Shown here piece by piece: positions 1 through 6,600 of a stretch of DNA of 64,000 bases. Positions within the stretch are counted from its first letter, which is position 1. The number at the start of each line of letters is the position of its first letter. A program made the translations under genes and the position numbers. The stretch is taken from NCBI GenBank assembly GCA_018374355.1, contig JAHAFI010000015.1, positions 1 to 64,000 of the forward strand. The letters run 5' to 3'. This DNA comes from Clostridiales bacterium. Lineage in GTDB: Bacteria > Bacillota > Clostridia > Lachnospirales > Lachnospiraceae. The notes under the pieces are model-generated. The model ran no database searches and was not told where the DNA came from. It saw nothing but the letters and a program-made list of their open reading frames with translations.

Positions 1-2
1 TA

Positions 3-83
3 CTTTGTGACTCAAGCGGGAATCCAATCAAGGATAATTCAAATAACGCAATTGAGGGTAAAACGGTGTATCGGAAAGTGTAG
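3..83 (+). CDS. 3' end of a truncated upstream gene, function unknown
   Basis: An open frame enters from the left edge and ends at a TAG at 81-83. The visible residues read LCDSSGNPIKDNSNNAIEG then KTVYRKV. The composition (Gly-Asn-Pro turn, charged end) looks like a genuine protein C terminus, but 26 residues are too few to name a family. The other forward frames here are either closed or look unlike protein. Called mainly because the next gene starts 33 bases downstream on the same strand. Confidence 0.35.
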   Translation, partial: LCDSSGNPIKDNSNNAIEGKTVYRKV

Positions 84-115
84 AAAAGTCGTTTATTTCT
101 TGACTATTCCTACAT

Positions 116-499
116 TTGACCGATACAACCCTTGAAAATACTGGATTTTGTGTTTCTATTATAGAAAATAATTTTGCGGCAGGAGCAATTTTGACAATTG
201 ATCATGTCCCTCACTGTATTGCCTTTTGGAGCAAATGCAGAGAGGAACATGATTCAAATAGTGCTGAGTTGATCTGCATTCATAGCTTATGTGATCAATG
301 GCATAAAGGATTTGGCTCAATGATGATGAATTATATTTTTACAGAAGTAAAGGCGGCCGATTATAATAAACTGGTGTTATGGGTTTTCGAAAAAAATATA
401 AGGGCTCGCAAATTTTATGAAAAACATGGATTTCAAGTAACAAATGCTTACAAAGATTCGTTTGGCTCTACAGAAGTGATGTATACAAAATCACTGTAA
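116..499 (+). CDS. GNAT-family N-acetyltransferase, probably lacking its N-terminal strand
   Basis: Likely transfers an acetyl group from acetyl-CoA to an unknown small amine or protein N terminus. The C-terminal two thirds fit the GNAT fold: an acetyl-CoA-binding segment around residues 58-75 (HKGFGSMMMNYIF, a weakened form of the usual Q/R-x-x-G-x-G/A) and the closing NIRARKFYEKHGF motif near residue 95. An in-frame stop lies at 101-103, so the only starts are TTG at 116 or CTA-type codons just before it, and no clear ribosome binding site precedes it. At 127 residues it is shorter than the usual 145-170, and the N-terminal beta1-alpha1 region is missing, so it may be a truncated remnant. 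The next gene begins 24 bases later. Confidence 0.7.
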   Translation: MTDTTLENTGFCVSIIENNFAAGAILTIDHVPHCIAFWSKCREEHDSNSAELICIHSLCDQWHKGFGSMMMNYIFTEVKAADYNKLVLWVFEKNIRARKFYEKHGFQVTNAYKDSFGSTEVMYTKSL

Positions 500-523
500 G
501 GAAAGATAGAGGAGACATTGATA

Positions 524-934
524 ATGAATGGGAAAAGAGTACGTGTAGGCATGGGTCTACTGGTTGGAGACATAGAAAATATGGTTCGATTTTATAGAGA
601 TCTTTTAGGTTTTCGAACTCAATGGAATGGCGGACCTTTTGCAGAGTTTGAAACTGCAAGTGGCGAATTATCCCTATTTATGTATAGCAGGGAAGAATTT
701 GTAAAGGAAATAGGAGAAGATTATCTTCCACCAAGAGGTATTAACCAGACCTTTGAAATTGCCCTTTGGCTGTCCAGCTTTGCTGAGGTAGATTTGGAAT
801 ACGAACGTCTGTCAAAGTTAGATGTGCAATTTCCAGCAGGAGAACCCATCACCTATCCGTTCGGTATCCGCAACTTTTATGTGGCTGATCCAGAGGGGAA
901 TTTGCTTGAAATTGGGAGCACTAGCGAAATTTAG
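524..934 (+). CDS. VOC (glyoxalase/bleomycin-resistance fold) protein
   Basis: A 136-residue vicinal-oxygen-chelate protein. It has the characteristic opening (VGMGLLVGDIENMVRFYRD then LLGF), a middle segment with paired beta strands, and the closing NFYVADPEGNLLEIGS strand that supplies a metal-ligand glutamate in this superfamily. Members act as glyoxalases, dioxygenases, fosfomycin-type thiol transferases or drug-binding proteins; nothing visible distinguishes these. ATG at 524 is chosen over the in-frame TTG at 518 because GGAG at 511-514 is well spaced from 524 but too close to 518. It sits in a same-strand run of unrelated small genes. Confidence 0.8.
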   Translation: MNGKRVRVGMGLLVGDIENMVRFYRDLLGFRTQWNGGPFAEFETASGELSLFMYSREEFVKEIGEDYLPPRGINQTFEIALWLSSFAEVDLEYERLSKLDVQFPAGEPITYPFGIRNFYVADPEGNLLEIGSTSEI

Positions 935-956
935 AATTTACAGAGGAAAAAATGTG

Positions 957-1106
957 ATGGAACACAAGTATAAATGTCCGTGGTGTGGCTGTGAAGAAAT
1001 GGTGTATAAGGTGATAGAGGAAAAATAAAACCAGTAAAGGGTTCTATGCTGGATGTTCAGTAATACGGGCAATTTTGATGATTTCAAAGCTGTGGAGGTA
1101 ATAAAT
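957..1106 (+). pseudogene. Decayed small zinc-ribbon protein
   Basis: Frame one from ATG 957 (after GAGG at 943-946) encodes MEHKYKCPWCGCEEMVYKVIEEK and stops at 1026-1028. A one-base shift at the A-rich stretch 1021-1030 continues the reading with KTSKGFYAGC, and a further shift near 1056 gives SNTGNFDDFKAVEVI. Joined, these resemble a small zinc ribbon in which a Cys-X2-Cys pair is followed by an aromatic hairpin and a second knuckle; the second knuckle keeps only one cysteine. Either the gene has been broken by two small indels, or the 23-residue first frame is a short peptide by itself. The tail frame runs straight into the next gene. Confidence 0.45.
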
Positions 1107-1502
1107 ATGGTAGTTTCAACTATGAAGGCAATTTTTCAAAACGATGTTCAGAAGGTTTGGGATACTGTTTTGGCGGTGGAGAATTACACATGGCGCAGTG
1201 ATTTAAGTAAGGTAGAAGTGGTAAGTGAAAAGCAGTTTATCGAATATACAAAAGCCGGCTATCCTACAACTTTTACGATCACTGATATAGAACCATACGA
1301 ACGATGGGAATTTGATATGGAAAACACCAATATGAAAGGTCATTGGATTGGGATTTTCACATCAAAAGGCAAACAAACGGAAATAGAATTTACAGAATCT
1401 GTTACAGCGAAAAAGTTCTTTACGAAACCGTTTGTTAAATTTTATTTGAAGAAACAACAGGTACAATTTGTTTCGGATTTGGAAAAAATGTTGTTGCGAT
1501 AA
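1107..1502 (+). CDS. SRPBCC (START/Bet v1-like) family protein
   Basis: A 131-residue single-domain protein of the SRPBCC superfamily, whose members form a deep hydrophobic pocket and bind lipids, polyketides or other hydrophobic ligands. Visible marks are the N-terminal strand ending in FQNDVQKVWDTVLAVENYTWRSD (helix alpha1 with the ligand-gating tryptophans), the central TTFTITDIEPYERWEF strand pair, and the long C-terminal helix KKQQVQFVSDLEKMLL. The frame is open upstream to 1053, but ATG 1107 is preceded by GGAGG at 1094-1098, and the extra upstream residues belong to the broken zinc ribbon. Ligand unknown. Confidence 0.8.
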   Translation: MVVSTMKAIFQNDVQKVWDTVLAVENYTWRSDLSKVEVVSEKQFIEYTKAGYPTTFTITDIEPYERWEFDMENTNMKGHWIGIFTSKGKQTEIEFTESVTAKKFFTKPFVKFYLKKQQVQFVSDLEKMLLR

Positions 1503-1542
1503 TTTTAACTCCCAGTCGAAATGAAAAAGGATGTGACAGGAT

Positions 1543-2148
1543 ATGAAAAGAATAGCTGCTTTTATTATCTCTCTCGTGCTTGGATTTTCCCTGAGCGCTT
1601 GTTCCGGTAAACATGACACACTGAAATTTGTCAGAGAAAATGTAACACCGGCAAGGATGCAATGTGCTGATTTTGAAGTAAATATCGGCAATGAAGTAGG
1701 TGGAGCAAAGATTATTGCTGAACTTTGGCAGGATGGTGCTTGCACAGAAAGTACCCCGGTAATTATAAACGATGAAATAAAAGAAATTCATATGATGTTC
1801 TCTGTAGATGGTTTCGGAAAAGCAGAAGAAGTTCAGGGATTAAATGTGCAAATCGACACAAATGAAAAGTCAGGTTCACTATTGACCTATTTTGAATTGC
1901 CCGCACAGATTTCAGGATATTCTTTCACAGCGTATGATAAAAATGAAGTAATTGAAGTAAATCCGGATGAGGAAGTAATTCTTGCTGCAATGGCCTTTGA
2001 CACAGGGGCAGGTGTAAGAACTCTGGATTGTAGGAAGTTGGAGACTGATCCGGATTACTTAGCGAGTTATTCTTGTTTGCTTGTGATACGCTCTTTATTC
2101 ACTGAAGAACAAATTTTAGATGCAGGTGAACAAATGGCAACGGACTAA
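1543..2148 (+). CDS. Hypothetical lipoprotein
   Basis: A 201-residue predicted lipoprotein. The signal peptide has a Lys-Arg start, a hydrophobic core and a lipobox LSAC with the lipidated Cys at position 20, so the mature protein should be anchored to the outer face of the membrane. The rest (repeating beta-rich segments with acidic loops, e.g. FEVNIGNEVGGAKIIAELW and a Pro-Asp-Glu-Glu turn) suggests a beta-sandwich, but no family is recognised. AGGAT at 1530-1534 is the probable ribosome binding site. It lies between the SRPBCC and DinB-like genes with no functional link to either. Confidence 0.7.
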   Translation: MKRIAAFIISLVLGFSLSACSGKHDTLKFVRENVTPARMQCADFEVNIGNEVGGAKIIAELWQDGACTESTPVIINDEIKEIHMMFSVDGFGKAEEVQGLNVQIDTNEKSGSLLTYFELPAQISGYSFTAYDKNEVIEVNPDEEVILAAMAFDTGAGVRTLDCRKLETDPDYLASYSCLLVIRSLFTEEQILDAGEQMATD

Positions 2149-2253
2149 GGTTTTGAATCATTTTTTAAGTTAGTTGTCTACTTACATACAGATGCACAAG
2201 TTCGCATGAAGTGTGTCCATGATCGGAAATTGGAATTTGAGAGGGAACTGAAT

Positions 2254-2922
2254 ATGAATAAGGAATGGTCTGAACTTAATAAAACAATGCAGGCACAAAT
2301 AAAAAAGAAAGATACTTATAAGATGGGGATTGATACGTTATTTGATTTGCGAAGTCAGTTAATGCAAACCTTAGTATCATTCAAAGAGGAATTATGCAGA
2401 GAAGATTTTAACGCAATCCCTTTCATAAACGCTGATGGTTATCATAGTAAGACGATTGCTTATTCTATCTGGCATATTTTTCGTATTGAAGATATCGTTG
2501 CGCATACAGTGATCAATGAAGATGAACAGGTATTTTTTGCAGGCAATTATCAGGAGCGTATCCATTCACCCATCATTACAACAGGAAATGAACTCATGAA
2601 ACAGCAGATTGCTGAATTTTCAAAGAAGCTTAATCTGGAAGAATTATATTCCTATATTTTTGAAGTATGTGAAAGCACTGAGAAAATGATTGAACGGTTA
2701 TCTTATGACGAATTGAAAAGAAAAATACCAGAAGAAAGAAAAGGATACTTAGAATCGCTGCATGTAGTAAACGACAGTGAAAAAGCAAGTTGGCTGATTG
2801 ACTATTGGTGTAATAAAGATATTCGTGGACTAATTCAAATGCCGTTTTCAAGACATTGGATTATGCACATAGAAGCCTGTCTGCGTATAAAAAACAAGAA
2901 TTTTAAGAATAGGCAGACCTGA
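2254..2922 (+). CDS. DinB-like four-helix-bundle protein
   Basis: A 222-residue protein resembling the DinB/YfiT superfamily, often metal-binding and thiol-transferase-like. His74 and His84 lie in the helix YSIWHIFRIEDIVAH and His201/His205 in SRHWIMHIEAC near the C terminus, matching the spread-out histidine triad of the fold. The frame is open back to 2206, but ATG 2254 with GAGGG at 2242-2246 is the better start. The C-terminal half carries an insertion of charged helix (KRKIPEERKGYLESL). Substrate unknown; DinB family membership is inferred from the histidine pattern and length. Confidence 0.65.
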   Translation: MNKEWSELNKTMQAQIKKKDTYKMGIDTLFDLRSQLMQTLVSFKEELCREDFNAIPFINADGYHSKTIAYSIWHIFRIEDIVAHTVINEDEQVFFAGNYQERIHSPIITTGNELMKQQIAEFSKKLNLEELYSYIFEVCESTEKMIERLSYDELKRKIPEERKGYLESLHVVNDSEKASWLIDYWCNKDIRGLIQMPFSRHWIMHIEACLRIKNKNFKNRQT

Positions 2923-2970
2923 AAATCCCAGTTGATGGGACTGACAATTGTGAACAGTGAGGGATAAAAT

Positions 2971-3441
2971 ATGGGTGTATTAGAAACTGTTTTTAATTCA
3001 AACAGATTTGATTTGGATGATAATGTTTTAATGGAATTTCATAATTATTTTGATGAGGAAAGCAGAAATTATAATAGCTTTTCTTTGGATGAAGAAGAGA
3101 TTGCAGCCTTACGGAACTTTGCAGTACAGGTTAAGTCTATGGATTCAGAAAGTATAATTTATGTGTGCACGTATGGTTATGAAATTACGAATAGCAAAGG
3201 AGAAAAATCAACATACGCAGATGCTCTTTGGATTGACACGGTTCTCTCAGTGTTCCAGATAGAGGAACTTATTGAAGAAACTGGTGTTGCTGAACCGAGT
3301 GATATTTCTTTTGTTGAAGATCGTGTTGAAAATGGTAATGGGAAAATTTGGCTTGTAACACAAGAGGGGCAGAGACCACAAATTGCAGAATTAACTGACA
3401 GTGAGAAGATTAACTATATGATAATACTATATTGGGATTGA
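2971..3441 (+). CDS. Hypothetical acidic cytoplasmic protein
   Basis: A 156-residue acidic protein without signal peptide or membrane segments. It begins at ATG 2971 after GTGAGGGA at 2957-2964. The centre has a hydrophobic strand (SIIYVCTYGYEIT) followed by a short helix-forming segment. No family was recognised. The gene is preceded by a short hairpin-capable spacer containing ATCCCAGTTGATGGGA, a type of spacer sequence repeated loosely between neighbouring genes of this run. Confidence 0.6.
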   Translation: MGVLETVFNSNRFDLDDNVLMEFHNYFDEESRNYNSFSLDEEEIAALRNFAVQVKSMDSESIIYVCTYGYEITNSKGEKSTYADALWIDTVLSVFQIEELIEETGVAEPSDISFVEDRVENGNGKIWLVTQEGQRPQIAELTDSEKINYMIILYWD

Positions 3442-3525
3442 TGAACTACAAATCCCGGTGTGATTAAATAAAGTGCAAGAGAAAATTACAGTTTGATAAA
3501 GTATATTATGAGGAGGTAACAAAGA

Positions 3526-3705
3526 TTGAAAATGAAAAAGACAAATATGGCATTGATGATTGTAGGAATAGGGATCATTCTGTTTGCTGTGTTCTGCCCA
3601 TTGATTATTGCAGAACAACATACTGCAATCTGGAGAATTATAATCGGCTTACTTGGCTGTTTTTCACTTTTCACAGCTATTTACAAAATTGCTTATCAAA
3701 AATAA
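3526..3705 (+). CDS. Small membrane protein, two transmembrane segments
   Basis: A 59-residue protein with two hydrophobic helices separated by a short loop: MALMIVGIGIILFAVFCP and, after EQHTAIW, IIIGLLGCFSLFTAIY. It begins at TTG 3526, nine bases after a full AGGAGG at 3511-3516; the in-frame ATG at 3532 is 15 bases away and less likely. The strong ribosome binding site and the clean two-helix pattern support a real gene. No family name is offered. It stands in the same small-gene run. Confidence 0.65.
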   Translation: MKMKKTNMALMIVGIGIILFAVFCPLIIAEQHTAIWRIIIGLLGCFSLFTAIYKIAYQK

Positions 3706-3739
3706 AACTTAAATTTTGATCCGGAAAGGACAAGTATCA

Positions 3740-4285
3740 ATGAAACAGGGAAGAATCGTCATAATTACAGGTTCCCCGGGAACGGGAAAAACCACAACAG
3801 CAGCGATAGTCGCAAAAGAATCCAGTATGGAAAAATCTGTCCATATGCATACAGATGACTTCTACCATTACCTCAGCAAAGGAGCGATCCCGCCACATTT
3901 ACCCGAATCCAATGAGCAAAACCTGATTGTGATCGAAGCCTTTTTAGAGGCCGCAAAGCGTTATGTGTGTGGCGGTTATGATGTAATTGTGGATGGGATT
4001 ATCGGCCCATGGTTTTTAAAACCCTGGTCAAATGTCGTGCAGGAGGGATATGAAGTACACTATATCATTCTGCGGGCAGATAAAGCAGAAACAATGAAAC
4101 GGGCAGTTGAACGGGCAAAATTAGACAGAGAGACAAATGTGGAACTGGTAGAAATTATGTGGGAACAGTTTCATAATCTTGGAGACTATGAGTCCCATGT
4201 GATAGACACTACGAATTACTCGATACAGGAGACTGTTTCCGTAATAAAAGAAAAAATTTCGGATAGAGCAGATTTGCTGGATTAA
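3740..4285 (+). CDS. P-loop small-molecule kinase-like ATPase
   Basis: A 181-residue P-loop NTPase of the shikimate kinase/chloramphenicol phosphotransferase-like group. The Walker A motif GSPGTGKT occupies residues 11-18, a hydrophobic strand ending in VDGIIGPWF fits Walker B, and the lid-like ERAKLDRET follows. This organisation is typical of small kinases that phosphorylate metabolites or antibiotics, but the acceptor is unknown. ATG 3740 follows GGAAAGGA at 3723-3730; upstream in-frame residues from a TTG at 3716 are not needed by the fold. Possible resistance role is speculation. Confidence 0.75.
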   Translation: MKQGRIVIITGSPGTGKTTTAAIVAKESSMEKSVHMHTDDFYHYLSKGAIPPHLPESNEQNLIVIEAFLEAAKRYVCGGYDVIVDGIIGPWFLKPWSNVVQEGYEVHYIILRADKAETMKRAVERAKLDRETNVELVEIMWEQFHNLGDYESHVIDTTNYSIQETVSVIKEKISDRADLLD

Positions 4286-4333
4286 GATGTCCCGTCATTC
4301 TCAGATAAAATTCATTATGAGAGGAAAAAATAA

Positions 4334-4804
4334 ATGAAATTAATATTTAAACAACGCTTTTTTTCATGGTTTGACAGCTACGACATATACAATGAATTTG
4401 GAGAAACCGTTTACACTGTAAAAGGCCAGCTTGCGTGGGGACACTGTCTGAAAATCTTTGACGCAGCTGGAAATGAAATAGGAACAGTAAAAGAGAGAGT
4501 TCTAACATTTTTACCCAAATTTGAAATGTATCTGGGAGACAAATACATAGGGTACATCAGCAAAGAACTTACCTTTTTCAAACCCAAATATAACATTGAC
4601 TGCAACGGCTGGCAGATCGAAGGAGATTTCTTCGAATGGGATTATAGTATATTAGGAATATCCAGCCAGACGATCGCAACCATTTCCAAGCAGCTTCTGA
4701 ACTGGACCGATACCTATGTAATCGACGTTTACAACCCACAGGATGCCCTTGGTGCATTGATGCTTGTATTAGCGATCGATGCAGAAAAATGTTCAAGAAA
4801 TTAA
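4334..4804 (+). CDS. LURP-one-related (YxjI/DUF567) family protein
   Basis: A 156-residue protein of the tubby-like LURP-one-related fold: twelve short beta strands around a central helix. The series of strands KLIFKQRFFSWFDSYDIYNE, the turn ETVYTVKG and the motif DAAGNEIGTVKERVLTFLPKF (usually D-x-x-G) are typical, and the last segment is the hydrophobic central helix (ALGALMLVLAIDA). Bacterial function is largely unknown; plant relatives are defence-linked and the fold is related to phospholipid scramblases. ATG 4334 follows GAGAGGA at 4319-4325. It closes the low-GC run before a 220-base spacer. Confidence 0.8.
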   Translation: MKLIFKQRFFSWFDSYDIYNEFGETVYTVKGQLAWGHCLKIFDAAGNEIGTVKERVLTFLPKFEMYLGDKYIGYISKELTFFKPKYNIDCNGWQIEGDFFEWDYSILGISSQTIATISKQLLNWTDTYVIDVYNPQDALGALMLVLAIDAEKCSRN

Positions 4805-5024
4805 GTAAGGCAATGATTTTGCAGTCCGGCTGTTTCGGAGGATTTGTGTCCAAACAATATTTACACCGTTTTGAAGTTTCCGAAAGCGTTAATTTTGGAC
4901 GAAAATAACCTGAGTCTCCCCCTCACATCCAAAACACAGGTTTTTACGAAAAATCAAATGGTAATTCAAATGATGATTTAATCGAACCCCAAAACCAATC
5001 AACAACCCAAAAGGAGGCCCCATC

Positions 5025-5444
5025 ATGATCGACTTATCTAACCGTGAACACTGTCCAACGCTTGAAGAAATAGCGGAATATGTGAAAAATCCTGTTTTCA
5101 CACAATTTTGTCTGGACATCAAAAATCAATACCAATGCAGCGAAAAAATAGAATTCAGTTGCTGCAGTCTGGAGCGGGGATGGAATGTGAAATTCAAAAA
5201 GGCAGGAAAAGCGCTGTGCACCATATATCCCCGGGAAAATTTCTTTACCGCGATGATTGTTGTGGGCAGAAAAGAGAAGGAATATGTGGAGGCAATCCTG
5301 TCGGAATGCACGTTGACGTTACAGGAAATATACGACAAAACCCGCGAGGGAAACGGACAAAAATGGTTAATGATTGACATTGAAGACCGGGATGAAGTAT
5401 ACCGGGATGCGTTCCGGCTGATGAACATCCGCAGAACCTGTTAG
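5025..5444 (+). CDS. DUF3788 family protein
   Basis: A 139-residue protein fitting the DUF3788 family of Clostridia and Bacteroidia: LEEIAEYVKNPVFTQFCLDI at the start, a central GWNVKFKKAGKALCTIYPRE strand pair, then FFTAMIVVGRKEKEYVEAIL and a C-terminal WLMIDIEDRDEVYRDAFRLM segment. Function of the family is not known. AAAGGAGG at 5010-5017 precedes ATG 5025. The 220-base gap upstream holds no convincing gene, only a long-range GTCCAAA/TTTGGAC complement. It converges with the next gene with an 11-base gap. Confidence 0.75.
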   Translation: MIDLSNREHCPTLEEIAEYVKNPVFTQFCLDIKNQYQCSEKIEFSCCSLERGWNVKFKKAGKALCTIYPRENFFTAMIVVGRKEKEYVEAILSECTLTLQEIYDKTREGNGQKWLMIDIEDRDEVYRDAFRLMNIRRTC

Positions 5445-5455
5445 GAACTGCGTCC

Positions 5456-6400
5456 TCATCCCTCATATTCAAAAGAGGCCTTCTCTGAGACAAAGGAAAA
5501 AAGTACTCTGCTGCCTTTTCGGAAACAGTAAAAAGCCCGGCATACGGGATGCTCTCGGATGATTCGGGTCATGGCTCCGTTTACCGGAGCATGGAGAGGA
5601 TGGGAAGAGGGAGCATGGGAGGCAGGGCCATCGGAGGAGGGCGTATGGCGGGCGGAGTCATCGGAGGAGGCCGTATGGCGGGCAGGGCCATCGGAGGCGA
5701 GAGTATCCGAGGAAAGCAGCCGTGCCGTCAATTGATAGTTTCCCTGACGAATGGCAATCGTGCCGTCTTCCCAACGAAGAAGCCTCGCTCCCAGATAGGT
5801 TGCAAGGCGGTATTCCTTTCCCCGCCAGTGAATGACGCAGATGATACCATTGAAACGGATACATCCCAAAGGAATCTGTGCCACAGAAAGAGACAGGGAG
5901 CCTTCGGGAAAGAAACAGTGGGTCCATGCATAGGCTTTCGGGAAGGAATATCCCCGGTCTCCCTCGATATAACCGGAGCCGTCACAAAAAGTATAGGTTT
6001 TCCCGTTAATATTAAGGGCGCCGTTGACCGTATGGTTCATACTGAGAATCCTATGGCGGCATTCCATAAAGGGAACCAGAGAAAATGGTCCCATGATATC
6101 GTAGGAAATAGGAGCAAATGGCCCGAAATTCAGAAAACCGTAAGCGGTAAAGCCCTTTTGGCGGATGTCCAGACGGATTCCGTTTTTGGTGAACCGATTT
6201 CTGCCCACAACAAAATAATTCCCGCCTTTTCCCAGACGGACGCTGGAAAAGGGAAAGGTAAGATTTTGAACCAGATCGGAGGTTATAATCTGGAGGGAGG
6301 CAGAAGCATGTTCTCCGTTCATGTGAAAGGCAGGTATAAGGGCAATGGTATGGGAATCGGTCTGGCATTTGAAATACCAGCCGGAAAAATATTTATGCAT
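5456..6400 (-). CDS. Tocopherol cyclase-like protein with internal repeat linker
   Basis: A 314-residue protein with the tocopherol cyclase family (lipocalin-like barrel) signature: HKYFSGWYFKCQ at the start, YDIMGPFSLVPFMECRHRILSMNH in the middle and the GSGYIEGDRGYSFPKAYAW motif that is the family hallmark. In non-photosynthetic Firmicutes these are not known to make tocopherol; hydrophobic ligand binding is the safest guess. Residues about 231-260 are a Ser/Asp/His/Ala-rich linker made of three 10-residue repeats inserted before the conserved HPLHAPVNGAM tail. GAGGAAAT precedes ATG 6400. A palindrome sits upstream of the gene at 6449-6466. Confidence 0.8.
   Translation of the reverse strand: MHKYFSGWYFKCQTDSHTIALIPAFHMNGEHASASLQIITSDLVQNLTFPFSSVRLGKGGNYFVVGRNRFTKNGIRLDIRQKGFTAYGFLNFGPFAPISYDIMGPFSLVPFMECRHRILSMNHTVNGALNINGKTYTFCDGSGYIEGDRGYSFPKAYAWTHCFFPEGSLSLSVAQIPLGCIRFNGIICVIHWRGKEYRLATYLGARLLRWEDGTIAIRQGNYQLTARLLSSDTLASDGPARHTASSDDSARHTPSSDGPASHAPSSHPLHAPVNGAMTRIIREHPVCRAFYCFRKGSRVLFSFVSEKASFEYEG
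5621..5710. repeat. 30-bp minisatellite, three copies, within coding sequence
   Basis: Three head-to-tail 30-base units at 5621-5650, 5651-5680 and 5681-5710 share the core ATCGGAGG and begin GGC(A/G)G(G/A)(G/T)CATCGG; the first two also end CGTATGGCG. A more degenerate GGA-rich unit precedes them. The period is a multiple of three, so copy-number change keeps the cyclase-like protein in frame. On the coding (minus) strand each unit encodes a ten-residue SDGPARHTAS-type repeat. Confidence 0.85.
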
Positions 6401-6448
6401 AATATTTCCTCACATTTCTTCTTTATTCCCGCAGGCAACGAGCCATGC

Positions 6449-6466
6449 GGATATGCTTGCATATCC
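6449..6466. promoter_or_regulatory. Palindromic candidate operator between divergent genes
   Basis: GGATATGC-TT-GCATATCC is a perfect 8-bp inverted repeat with a two-base centre. It lies about 50 bases upstream of the minus-strand tocopherol cyclase-like start and 135 bases upstream of the SNF2 gene, whose probable -10 TATAAT is at 6546-6551. The position suits a dimeric repressor or activator acting on the minus-strand gene. No known regulator consensus was matched. Confidence 0.4.
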
Positions 6467-6600
6467 ATTTGGCGATTGCTGTGAGGCTTTTGAATTTCCA
6501 TTTTATTTTTTCCATTTTTTACGTTACTATTCCCCGAAAATCCGTTATAATAGAAATCAGTGAAAACAGGTGAAACAAAAATTACGAAGAAGGATGAACC

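Noticed and set aside
822..1028. 68-residue frame starting within the VOC gene
   Set aside because: The first 45 codons overlap the VOC gene in another frame; only the part from ATG 957 resembles a protein.
4848..4905. Inverted repeat GTCCAAA/TTTGGAC in the 220-base spacer
   Set aside because: Seven-base arms separated by over 40 bases, no T-run and no promoter relation; could easily be chance.
5549..6484. Long plus-strand open frame across the tocopherol cyclase-like gene
   Set aside because: Gly/Arg-rich product created by the complement of the repeats; the minus-strand frame carries all the family motifs.
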